The notes below the pieces were generated by a model that was not told where the DNA came from, ran no database searches, and saw only the letters and a program-made list of their open reading frames with translations. The position numbers were made by a program, and so were the translations under genes. Shown piece after piece: positions 1 through 5,907 of a stretch of DNA of 24,701 nucleotides (position 1 is the stretch's first letter; every line of letters begins with the position of its first letter). The DNA lies in assembly GCA_027025255.1 (NCBI GenBank), contig JALVRC010000162.1, positions 794-25,494 of the forward strand. Reading direction: 5' to 3'. Origin of the DNA: Caldifarciminota bacterium (GTDB lineage: Bacteria > Hydrothermota > Tepidihabitantia > B3-TA06 > JALVRC01).

Positions 1-323
1 TTATATAAATGTAATGCTCGTACTCCGACAAGATCAGTAATCTTTTTTGCATAATTAGTTTTATCTATTTTAGCAGAATCTTCCGCATTTTTTCTAATTA
101 TTTTTTCAAGTAAATGTGCAGCATTTTTTACACGAAATCTTGTTGAATGAACATTTGGCACTTTTGCTATTGAATTTGATAATAATTCTGCAATTTGTAG
201 GTATTTATCTGATTTTGAAGAAAAGTCACTATGAATGTAAAGTAAATCTTTCCAACTTATTTTTGCCTTTCTGAACTTACTATCAGATATTTTAAACCTT
301 TCCAAGAAATCTTTCTTATACAT
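1..323 (-). CDS. RelA/SpoT-domain protein, N-terminal part (runs off the window edge)
   Basis: I translated this open frame by hand. It has an ATG at 323-321, a GGGAGGT ribosome-binding site at 331-337 seven bases upstream, and 107 uninterrupted codons to the window edge. Residues about 61-105 carry the signature of the RelA/SpoT nucleotidyltransferase family: HSTRFRVKNAAHLLEKI, then an Asn-Ala-Glu-Asp and Lys-rich stretch, then KKITDLVGVRALHLY. In that family this region holds the RxK GTP/ATP-binding segment and the (I/L)xDLxGxR strand leading to the catalytic Asp. Known members make (p)ppGpp from ATP and GDP/GTP; some toxin-like members pyrophosphorylate ATP or tRNA instead. There is no room for an HD hydrolase domain before the synthetase domain, so this is not a long Rel/SpoT of classic layout. 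The catalytic Asp/Glu residues beyond the edge are unseen. The gene starts immediately after an attC-like site, which suggests a cassette gene. The family call is fairly sure; the exact activity is unknown. Confidence 0.75.
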   Translation of the reverse strand, partial: MYKKDFLERFKISDSKFRKAKISWKDLLYIHSDFSSKSDKYLQIAELLSNSIAKVPNVHSTRFRVKNAAHLLEKIIRKNAEDSAKIDKTNYAKKITDLVGVRALHLY

Positions 324-342
324 TCTTACTACCTCCCATGTC

Positions 343-424
343 GCCTAACGTATTGCGGGTATGCGAAGTTATCCGATGGGGCAATTTGGGTAAGCGTAAG
401 CGAACTGCATACCCCCTGTTAGAG
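343..424 (-). repeat. attC-like integron recombination site
   Basis: Read in the direction of the genes, this imperfect palindrome begins with CTCTAAC (424-418, one mismatch to RYYYAAC) and ends with GTTAGGC (349-343, a perfect GTTRRRY core). Between them GGGTATGC (minus-strand 414-407) pairs perfectly with GCATACCC (minus-strand 364-357). An AGTT/AACT stem follows (406-403 with 370-367), offset by two unpaired bases (366-365). That is the extrahelical-base layout typical of folded attC sites. The site lies about 40 bases after the stop of the 179-aa gene and 20 bases before the ATG of the RelA/SpoT-domain gene, exactly where a cassette junction belongs. Alternative: a dispersed palindromic repeat unrelated to integrons. 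Confidence 0.7.
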
Positions 425-464
425 GAAGTATCTGTGACTCTTTCTGATATATATAGCGCAAAAT

Positions 465-1004
465 TCATGGCAAATAAATTGTTAAACCCGAATTAGGTCC
501 AGGTGGTATCCCAAGTGCTGGGTCCACACCTTGCGATTTTCTAAGATCTTCCAATAAAGCTTTTGCATTAATTCTTTTCCCAATCATTACTTGAGACTCT
601 CGACGAGGTTGTTTAACTTGTTTTCCTCTACACACTACAACTTCACTAATCCCCTCAGCGATTGCTCTTGCACATAGTCCCCTTGCGTAATAGCGATTAA
701 ATTCACCTTCAGCCAGTGTTTCAGGAGCAGTTACCGGAACTCGAACTCTTGTAACCCTTATTCCCTCACTTTGTGATCTCCTATCCTCATGCGATTTCAT
801 ATAGCCTCCTGCCTTTAATTGATTGGCTAGCCAGTCATCATTATGGCTCATGATTGCTTCTTTTAGAAGTTCAGCCCATTTAGATTTTCCTGCAGAATTC
901 AGCCGTGAGCTTATATATAGGCTACCCTTCTCGATATCTATTTCCCGTTCTTTAAGCATAAACTCTCGCGTCTGCTCATCAAGATTTTTATAAAAGATAC
1001 CCAT
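465..1004 (-). CDS. Conserved-looking hypothetical protein, probable cassette gene (179 aa)
   Basis: The 179-residue protein starts at ATG 1004-1002 with a strong GGAGGG site seven bases upstream, inside the end of the preceding small gene. I do not recognise a named family. No signal peptide or membrane span is visible, so it is probably cytoplasmic. The N-terminal third is charged (MGIFYKNLDEQTREFML). The centre has a beta-like RVTRVRVPVTAPETLAEGEFNR stretch (about residues 83-104), and a following segment rich in Ala/Gly ends in SEVVVCRGKQVKQPR. The C-terminus is a distinctive GIPPGPNSGLTIYLP tail. The compact, motif-like middle and tail suggest a real conserved family. It forms a two-gene unit with the 49-aa gene two bases upstream and is followed by the attC-like site, so the pair could be a toxin-antitoxin or defence cassette. 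That function is only inference from layout. Confidence 0.7.
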   Translation of the reverse strand: MGIFYKNLDEQTREFMLKEREIDIEKGSLYISSRLNSAGKSKWAELLKEAIMSHNDDWLANQLKAGGYMKSHEDRRSQSEGIRVTRVRVPVTAPETLAEGEFNRYYARGLCARAIAEGISEVVVCRGKQVKQPRRESQVMIGKRINAKALLEDLRKSQGVDPALGIPPGPNSGLTIYLP

Positions 1005-1006
1005 GT

Positions 1007-1156
1007 TTATTCCCTCCTTTTTGTTAATATTTTAGGTATTTCCGCTGACTCCTTCCTATCCCAACTATTTGGATATGCTGACAATTTTAAGATATATGCG
1101 AACAGTCTGGATTTAATTACTTCTTGACACTCCTTATCTTTCCTTTCTCTGCTCAT
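1007..1156 (-). CDS. Small hypothetical protein upstream of the 179-aa cassette gene (49 aa)
   Basis: I chose the internal ATG at 1156-1154 because AAGGAGG sits six bases upstream (1164-1170) and the likely promoter lies just beyond it. A longer frame from a TTG at 1267 would run through the promoter and has no ribosome-binding site. The 49-residue product begins MSRERKDKECQEVIKSR and is strongly basic, with a likely amphipathic helix (VIKSRLFAYILKLSAY) and a basic tail (ILTKRRE). No family is recognised. Its stop is two bases before the start of the 179-aa gene and contains that gene's ribosome-binding site, so translation is likely coupled. A small basic protein in first position would fit a DNA-binding antitoxin or regulator, but nothing in the sequence proves it. 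Confidence 0.55.
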   Translation of the reverse strand: MSRERKDKECQEVIKSRLFAYILKLSAYPNSWDRKESAEIPKILTKRRE

Positions 1157-1186
1157 ATATAACCTCCTTATTTGCTTAAGGATGAA

Positions 1187-1213
1187 ATTATACATACTTT
1201 CCCCTTTTGTAAA
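1187..1213 (-). promoter_or_regulatory. Sigma-70-like promoter of the cassette gene pair, overlapping a palindrome
   Basis: On the minus strand TTTACA (1213-1208) and TATAAT (1192-1187) are separated by 15 bases, somewhat short but with a perfect -10 box. The ATG of the 49-aa gene is about 30 bases further on. The -35 region is embedded in an inverted repeat at 1198-1219 (TTTCCC-TTT pairing with AAA-GGGGAAA, one bulged G), which could serve as an operator. A private promoter is typical of toxin-antitoxin cassettes in integrons. Binding is not shown. Confidence 0.55.
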
Positions 1214-1267
1214 GGGAAACATTTGTTTCTCTACAAAACTATATTTAAAAAATAAAGCTTCTTTCAA

Positions 1268-1415
1268 CTAACACCTCTCAATTTCTCATATTTATTCTTC
1301 AAGTTCCATATAGCATTCTCTATAAAAATGGTGGGATAATATCAGTCTCAGGCTTTTTTCTGGTGTTTAAAAGATATTCAACATTTTTCTTCAAATAGAA
1401 CAGTTTAACCATATT
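1268..1415 (-). other. Intergenic stretch with a possible decayed coding remnant
   Basis: No convincing gene is present. On the minus strand an ATG at 1412 opens a 30-codon frame (MVKLFYLKKNVEYLLNTRKK and ten more residues) that stops at a TAG. A second frame continues with FIENAIWNLKNKYEKLRG up to a TGA. Together they look like a short frameshifted gene remnant, but no Shine-Dalgarno is seen and I recognise no family. No terminator with a stem and T-run is visible after the upstream gene. Confidence 0.25.
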
Positions 1416-2834
1416 CTACTCCACTACAATCACCTTTTTTGTCTCGCTTTCTCCGTTGTTGGTTATGCGTAGAAAGTATATTCCTGTGGGAAGTGCTCCT
1501 CTGTCAAGGCCTATTATGTGTCTTCCTTTTAGCATGCTTCCTGTGTACAACACCTCTATCTTGCTCCCTTTGTTATCAAAAAGCTCTGCCCTCACATATT
1601 CTTCTTTCTTAAGCTCAAGCACTATGGAATCTTTAAATATACCAATACCTATACCTCCATCAGCACTTTCCTCCTCCTCTATACCAACTGACCTTGTTGT
1701 CAGCCAGAAACAATCCTCACTACCATGATAATCCACATACTTCTGACTTGTAAACACAACGTCAATGTTACCATCCGGAGATAGAACCGCATCATAGTCC
1801 TTATTTGCTTCGTAGTTATTGTTAGTCACACGATCTCTATAAACATACGTATAAATAGTATGGTATCTCTCGTTAAGATGCTCATCAAGCTGCAGATGCT
1901 TTACAAGGGTGTAGATATGTTTATTCTCATCAGGGGTAATATGGGTATAATAGATTATATGGTTCAATCTTCTTTTGAAATCCCTTATAATATTTAACCC
2001 TCCTGCAAACTCTCCTTTCCTCTCCCCAAGATATATGAGCTTTGACCACTTCTCTCCATCATAGTATCTATAGCTAAAGTAGTAGTCAAAATATCCCTGA
2101 GGACTGAATACTATGTGGGGATTAGCGTTCCTGTCTGTACATATATCTGCAATCTTTACATACCCATGTGTTGTATCAGGAACAATGTCTGATATCTGCT
2201 CATAGGCTGACCAGCCGTGCAAAGTATCGTATACTGTATAGTCTAACTGCTTTGTCTTTAGATTCCTCAAAAGCATGTGCACCCTGCTCTTTACATCCCA
2301 GGTCAATGCAACTGGCCAGCGTCTCTCACCTTTCTCTATCTCATACTCTCTTACTATCTTCTCCTCTCCCCATGAACCATCCTCAAACACACGGTAGTAT
2401 ATCATACCTCCATAAGAATAGTACACTGCATATACCCTGCCGTCTGGTGTGGCTGTTATAAAACCTGTTTCTATTATCTTATCTGTTAGTGTTTCCGGCT
2501 CTGTCCATTTACCATCCTTATACATACACCAGTATAAATGCCAGTACCCATAAAGCCAGTGCACTGTGCCGTACGTATCTGTACAGAGGTCATTGTCCAG
2601 TATCACCCCCTTCATAACTGCTACTGTATCAGGCTTACTCCACCCATCCCCTTCACTGTGTATGCATACCATCTTTGATGGAGCCTGCCAGTCCTGAGAC
2701 CAGACAACCCAGTACCTGCCAGTGCTGTCTATTGTTATGGCTGGCTCTCTATTAGAATGTCCCGGATTGTTGCTGAGATTGAAAGGTCCTGACCAGGTAA
2801 AATTACCAAAACCTGCAAATATGAGTATTAACAT
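1416..2834 (-). CDS. Secreted beta-propeller-like protein with T9SS-type C-terminal sorting domain
   Basis: The 472-aa protein has an AAAGGAGG site four bases before its ATG and a short hydrophobic N-terminus (MLILIFAGFGNF) that may be an unusually short signal peptide. Residues about 14-385 are a string of four-stranded-blade-like repeats rich in Trp, Tyr and Asp. Phrases such as WVVWSQDW, WSKPDTV, WTEPETLT, WSAYEQISD and WSKLIYLG recur, as in sialidase/BNR-like propellers. I see no full Asp-box series or catalytic set, so an enzyme activity is not claimed. The last 75 or so residues (LELKKEEYVRAELFDNKGSK through the GIYFLRI strand to KKVIVVE) match the Por/type A sorting domain, which directs proteins to the type IX secretion system and the cell surface. 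The gene lies 41 bases after the caspase-like peptidase gene and is probably co-transcribed with it from 4641. Confidence 0.7.
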   Translation of the reverse strand: MLILIFAGFGNFTWSGPFNLSNNPGHSNREPAITIDSTGRYWVVWSQDWQAPSKMVCIHSEGDGWSKPDTVAVMKGVILDNDLCTDTYGTVHWLYGYWHLYWCMYKDGKWTEPETLTDKIIETGFITATPDGRVYAVYYSYGGMIYYRVFEDGSWGEEKIVREYEIEKGERRWPVALTWDVKSRVHMLLRNLKTKQLDYTVYDTLHGWSAYEQISDIVPDTTHGYVKIADICTDRNANPHIVFSPQGYFDYYFSYRYYDGEKWSKLIYLGERKGEFAGGLNIIRDFKRRLNHIIYYTHITPDENKHIYTLVKHLQLDEHLNERYHTIYTYVYRDRVTNNNYEANKDYDAVLSPDGNIDVVFTSQKYVDYHGSEDCFWLTTRSVGIEEEESADGGIGIGIFKDSIVLELKKEEYVRAELFDNKGSKIEVLYTGSMLKGRHIIGLDRGALPTGIYFLRITNNGESETKKVIVVE

Positions 2835-2853
2835 ACAACCTCCTTTTTATATA

Positions 2854-2867
2854 GCTCCTCTCTACTG
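2854..2867 (+). repeat. Left copy of a 14-bp perfect inverted repeat flanking the peptidase gene
   Basis: GCTCCTCTCTACTG here is the exact reverse complement of the 14 bases at 4594-4607. This copy lies between the stop of the peptidase gene and the ribosome-binding site of the propeller gene. The bases outside it (AT at the second and third positions) also partly match. Confidence 0.6.
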
Positions 2868-2875
2868 AAAATCAT

Positions 2876-4522
2876 TTACTCTACTACAATCTTTCTTGTT
2901 ATATTCTTATTGTTGGTTCTTAAGACTACAAAGTATGCTCCTTTTGAAAGCTTGCCTGTATCAAGGGTTAATGTATGAATACCCTTTGCTGTTTCTCCTT
3001 TATAAAGTGTTTTTATTCTTCTTCCTGTAGAGTTGTACAGTACTATCTCTATGTTTTTATTCTCTGGCAGTATAAGCTTTATACTGGCTTTTCGATTTAT
3101 AATGGAACTGAGCTGTATATCAATATCCTTAAGTACATAAGTCCCAGCCTGTCCTCCACCTCCTGTTGTTGATGTAAAATAAACAGTATCTGATGGAAAC
3201 CCTATGTCATTATAAATATCCACTGCCTTTACATAAAAATAATCACCTCTTACTGCTTCATCCATTACATAGTGTGTACCGTATGTCCATCCTTTAAACA
3301 AGCCGTTTTTGTATACCCTATAGTAGTATATGTCCTCTGTTGTATCTGGATTCCAGAAAAGCTCAAGAGAATTCAGGTAAATTGTATCAATCTCTCCCTG
3401 ACTATTAAAAACTGTATCAAATTGATAATTACTTGTTAAATGCAGGTATAAATTTTGTACCCTGTCAGGAGGCAAGAACGGTGCAGCAAGAAAATACGTA
3501 TTGTGTGCAATACTGTCAGAATCTCTGTGTTGGGGAAAAGAATACCAGTTGGCATCAGGATTATGATTCATTTGATATTTCCATGCTTCCTCAAATGATA
3601 TGCCTTGTACCGGATCAAAATATAAATTAGCATCTACTGCTGGAGGATTGTCATACGGCCAGATCTTCTTTCTTCTTATGGCATTAAAAAATGGGAAAGT
3701 CATGTCTCCATGTCCAAATTTAAGCCTTTTTTCATACGTGGAGTCATAGTAATCTTCCTCAAACATAATTTGTGATTTATGGTTTATATCTGAGCTTGTA
3801 TATATGATTCTATGAGGGGCATTAAGCTGGTCAGCAAACCCACCGGAGTGACATGAACTTATGATAAAGACCTGCCTCCATGAGTCAATATTGTCTGCCC
3901 AGCGTGCCAGTGTTGTATCATATACATGTGCTACATGGTCTGTATCATTGTTGTTCTTGTTTAAATTAAAGAATGAACGTCTTCCTTCAACATCACCGTG
4001 ATACGTTTCAAAGAAAAGCAAGAAATCCTTATCAGTCATTGCTCTTATATCCTCTGAGGAATTGCCTGTTGAGAGCCAGTTCATAAGGCTGTCAAGGGCT
4101 TCGTAAGAGCCGTAATAACGGGTAAGATTGGGATTGTTCTCATTCTCATAATACGGCAGCTGATCAGTTCTATATCTTTGACCCTGTTCCTCAAAATCCA
4201 CTCCAACATTGTAAAGCAGAATAACATGGTTTTGATCAAAACCTCTGTTAAGGGCCTGTTCGCAAACAAGATAACAATCTGCCCAATGTGCCCTGAAATC
4301 GTAAGGATCACACGTATCACATGTATCAGCTATAAGGGCATAACCATCGGTGCAGGATCTTCTTGTTACAGCTATCACATAATCATTTTTTACATAGTCA
4401 GGACCTAAAATTGGTCTTTGCCCACCAATGTATGGTGGTAAAAGAGACGGTGGTATGCCGTAATCATCCGGAGATATAACAGTATCTGTTAAGAGATTAT
4501 TACTGTCTGGAAGGGCGTCCAT
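2876..4522 (-). CDS. Caspase-like (C13-like) cysteine peptidase with FN3-like and T9SS sorting domains; signal peptide out of frame
   Basis: The open frame from ATG 4522 encodes 548 aa. Residues about 45-350 resemble clan CD peptidases (legumain/caspase fold). A buried strand (DYVIAVT) and a helix-strand ending NHVILLYNVG precede FFETYHGD with a likely catalytic His175, then VFIISSCHSGGF with a likely catalytic Cys224. Residues about 352-450 look like a fibronectin type III domain (YYYRVYKNG, YFYVKAVD). Residues about 462-548 are a Por/type A sorting domain ending TRKIVVE, which predicts export and surface attachment or release by type IX secretion. ATG 4522 has no Shine-Dalgarno and gives no signal peptide. 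A better start is ATG 4568, with AGGAGG six bases upstream, encoding MFTLALVVFLGIGGG; it is one base out of frame because of nine G residues at 4532-4524. Eight would give one 563-aa preprotein. As written the gene is either switched off or carries a sequencing error. Substrate unknown. Confidence 0.7.
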   Translation of the reverse strand: MDALPDSNNLLTDTVISPDDYGIPPSLLPPYIGGQRPILGPDYVKNDYVIAVTRRSCTDGYALIADTCDTCDPYDFRAHWADCYLVCEQALNRGFDQNHVILLYNVGVDFEEQGQRYRTDQLPYYENENNPNLTRYYGSYEALDSLMNWLSTGNSSEDIRAMTDKDFLLFFETYHGDVEGRRSFFNLNKNNNDTDHVAHVYDTTLARWADNIDSWRQVFIISSCHSGGFADQLNAPHRIIYTSSDINHKSQIMFEEDYYDSTYEKRLKFGHGDMTFPFFNAIRRKKIWPYDNPPAVDANLYFDPVQGISFEEAWKYQMNHNPDANWYSFPQHRDSDSIAHNTYFLAAPFLPPDRVQNLYLHLTSNYQFDTVFNSQGEIDTIYLNSLELFWNPDTTEDIYYYRVYKNGLFKGWTYGTHYVMDEAVRGDYFYVKAVDIYNDIGFPSDTVYFTSTTGGGGQAGTYVLKDIDIQLSSIINRKASIKLILPENKNIEIVLYNSTGRRIKTLYKGETAKGIHTLTLDTGKLSKGAYFVVLRTNNKNITRKIVVE

Positions 4523-4568
4523 GCCCCCCCCCTATACCTAAAAACACTACCAAAGCTAAAGTAAACAT
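4500..4568 (-). CDS. Signal-peptide leader frame of the caspase-like peptidase, closed by frameshift
   Basis: ATG 4568-4566 follows AGGAGG (4575-4580) at six bases and a strong promoter, making it the best translation start in this region. It encodes the hydrophobic leader MFTLALVVFLGIGGG and then, in the present frame, HGRPSRQ and a TAA at 4502-4500, a 22-residue product. Removing one G from the G-run fuses it to the 548-aa peptidase frame. It is best read as the broken 5' end of that gene. Confidence 0.6.
   Translation of the reverse strand: MFTLALVVFLGIGGGHGRPSRQ
4524..4532 (-). repeat. Poly-G tract (9 G in gene direction) between leader and mature peptidase
   Basis: Nine consecutive C on the plus strand read as GGGGGGGGG in the gene. 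The tract is the only place where leader and mature frames diverge, and a change of minus one (or plus two) base joins them. Homopolymeric G tracts at the 5' end of surface-protein genes are classic slipped-strand phase-variation sites. They are also common sites of assembly and base-calling error. Confidence 0.75.
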
Positions 4569-4589
4569 AAATTTCCTCCTACTTTTTTT

Positions 4590-4607
4590 GCTCCAGTAGA
4601 GAGGAGC
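4590..4607 (-). repeat. Right copy of the 14-bp inverted repeat, with a hairpin at the expected mRNA 5' end
   Basis: Positions 4594-4607 are the reverse complement of 2854-2867 over 14 bases. In the gene direction the 18 bases also fold on themselves (GCTCC, an eight-base loop, GGAGC) right at the expected transcription start, about 20 bases before the AGGAGG site. Possible roles are an mRNA-stabilising 5' stem, a competitor for the Shine-Dalgarno, or a recombinase site. Confidence 0.5.
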
Positions 4608-4612
4608 AATAT

Positions 4613-4641
4613 ATTATACCATACTTCTCATATTTTGTCAA
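4613..4641 (-). promoter_or_regulatory. Strong sigma-70-like promoter for the secreted-protein pair
   Basis: Minus-strand TTGACA (4641-4636) and TATAAT (4618-4613) are both perfect consensus hexamers with a 17-base spacer (4635-4619). Transcription would begin near 4606, giving a 5' leader of about 38 bases before ATG 4568. This is the best promoter in the window and shows that the peptidase gene is a separate unit from the long operon ending at 4730. Confidence 0.8.
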
Positions 4642-4729
4642 GGAAAAAATTTTTATTTATTTATTAAATATATGCTAAAGAAATAAAAGAGCTTTTTACA
4701 AAACACACTTTACATAAATTAACATTCCT

Positions 4730-4975
4730 TTATGTTCTATTAAGCATTCTGCGTAAGAATGGAGGGAGATAGACATTATCTGTACCCAGTTCCTTAATAA
4801 TGGAGAGGAGGATGGATATCTTTTTTGCCTCTGTGAAGTTTTTATTAACAATAATATAGCCCTGCCCTTTAAATATACACACCCCGCCTTCTCCTATTAC
4901 TCTATCGTAAACGATTTTATACCCCATCTTTTCAAGCACGTTCTCAATCCTTAATCGCGTTGTATTTCTTTTCAA
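4730..4975 (-). CDS. Small conserved-looking hypothetical protein (81 aa), last gene of the long operon
   Basis: I chose the TTG at 4975-4973, which overlaps the epimerase stop as TTGA and has an AGAAGGG site five bases upstream. A TTG at 4999 would add eight residues but has no ribosome-binding site. The 81-residue protein is basic at the start (LKRNTTRLRIENVLEKMGYK). It then has a strand-rich core (IVYDRVIGEGGVCIFKGQGYIIVNKN) and a helical end closing with YLPPFLRRMLNRT. No membrane span or metal motif is evident. The alternating beta pattern with GEGGxCxFKGxxYIIVN looks like a small cytoplasmic fold, but I do not recognise the family. Its place in the operon is its only functional clue. 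Confidence 0.65.
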   Translation of the reverse strand: MKRNTTRLRIENVLEKMGYKIVYDRVIGEGGVCIFKGQGYIIVNKNFTEAKKISILLSIIKELGTDNVYLPPFLRRMLNRT

Positions 4976-5907
4976 AAGAGCCCTTCTTTTCTGTACCAAT
5001 CTATTGTTTCAACAAGCCCTTTTTTTAAGGTAAATTGAGGTTTGAAATTAAAATCCCTTACAAGTTTATCTATCTTTACAACCCAGTAAGGAAACATCAT
5101 CTCTTCCACTTTATCCCTATTTAACATGCCATTTTTATCAAAGACTGTGCCGAAACGTGCAAAAGCCTTCATAAAAAAAAGCGGGATATGAATGCTTCTT
5201 GCTTCTTTGTAAAAAATATCCTCCAATCTTTTATAGAAATGCTTTAATGGGTAGCTGACACCGTCGGAAAGAAAGTAAACACCACTGCCTTTCTTTATAC
5301 CTTCTACAATAACTCTTACAGCATCCTCAACATAAATAAGTGAAAGAAACATATCTCTAAACCCAAAAAAAGGCTTTATCCCCTTCTTAACATACTTAAT
5401 AATCGTAAGAAACTCCCAATCTCCGGGACCATAAATCCCTGATGGCCTGAAAATCACATGGTTCTTAAACGTTTTAACAATGCTTTCAGCCTCAAGTTTA
5501 CTTTTGCCGTAATGACTTACTGGCAAGCAGGGATATCCCTCGTCAATGCCCTTTGCATCCTTTGAAGGACCAGCTGCAGCCTGCGAAGAGATAAAAATAA
5601 ACCTTTTTACGCCATTTTTTTTTGCTGCATCAAGAAGTCTCTCAGTGCCTCTTGTATTAACCTCGTAAAAATCCTCTATATTACGTGCTTTTACAATGCC
5701 GGCAGAGTGTATAACAACGTCTATATTCTTAGTTGCATCTTGAAGTCCCTTACCAGAGATATCTGCGTACACAAGCATATCCTTATTGAGTCCTTTGGTA
5801 TTGCTTGTTTGTCTAACCATTGCCCTGACTTTATATTTCATTTCCTTAAGCCTTTTTACAATATGCCTGCCAAGAAAACCAGAAGCACCTGTTACAAGTA
5901 TGTTCAT
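4972..5907 (-). CDS. NAD(P)-dependent epimerase/dehydratase, extended SDR family
   Basis: This 311-aa protein is an extended short-chain dehydrogenase/reductase. The Rossmann glycine motif GASGFLG is at residues 7-13, followed by the NAD-side strand and the catalytic Tyr133-x3-Lys137 pair in SHYGKSKLEAE. Ser107/Ser108 in FIFISSQAA is the likely third catalytic residue, and FRPSGIYGPGD is the usual substrate-side signature. Relatives act on nucleotide sugars or on sterol- and terpenoid-like alcohols; the substrate here cannot be read from sequence. The ATG overlaps the amidohydrolase stop as ATGA, so translation is coupled. Its place after uppS, cdsA and guaB would suit envelope sugar or lipid metabolism, which is inference. 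Confidence 0.85.
   Translation of the reverse strand: MNILVTGASGFLGRHIVKRLKEMKYKVRAMVRQTSNTKGLNKDMLVYADISGKGLQDATKNIDVVIHSAGIVKARNIEDFYEVNTRGTERLLDAAKKNGVKRFIFISSQAAAGPSKDAKGIDEGYPCLPVSHYGKSKLEAESIVKTFKNHVIFRPSGIYGPGDWEFLTIIKYVKKGIKPFFGFRDMFLSLIYVEDAVRVIVEGIKKGSGVYFLSDGVSYPLKHFYKRLEDIFYKEARSIHIPLFFMKAFARFGTVFDKNGMLNRDKVEEMMFPYWVVKIDKLVRDFNFKPQFTLKKGLVETIDWYRKEGLF

Noticed and set aside
1266..1272. GTTAGTT on the minus strand as a second integron crossover core upstream of the cassette gene pair.
   Set aside because: It departs from GTTRRRY at one position and no paired RYYYAAC box or stem lies upstream, so an attC cannot be supported.
1456..1728. Plus-strand open frame of 90 codons inside the propeller gene, and similar plus-strand frames elsewhere.
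   Set aside because: They lie opposite clear minus-strand genes, lack ribosome-binding sites, and have compositions that mirror the coding strand; they are shadows.
4081..4320. Minus-strand 79-codon frame inside the caspase-like peptidase gene.
   Set aside because: It overlaps in another frame the segment leading to the catalytic domain, whose own frame carries recognisable motifs, and it has no ribosome-binding site.
4712..4735. Hairpin ACATAAA/TTTATGT at the end of the 81-aa gene as the terminator of the long operon.
   Set aside because: The stem is seven AT-rich pairs, overlaps the stop codon and is not followed by a T-run in the transcript direction. No convincing intrinsic terminator is seen there.
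4976..4999. TTG at 4999 as the start of the 81-aa gene.
   Set aside because: There is no ribosome-binding site, whereas the TTG at 4975 has AGAAGGG at five bases and a TTGA stop/start overlap.
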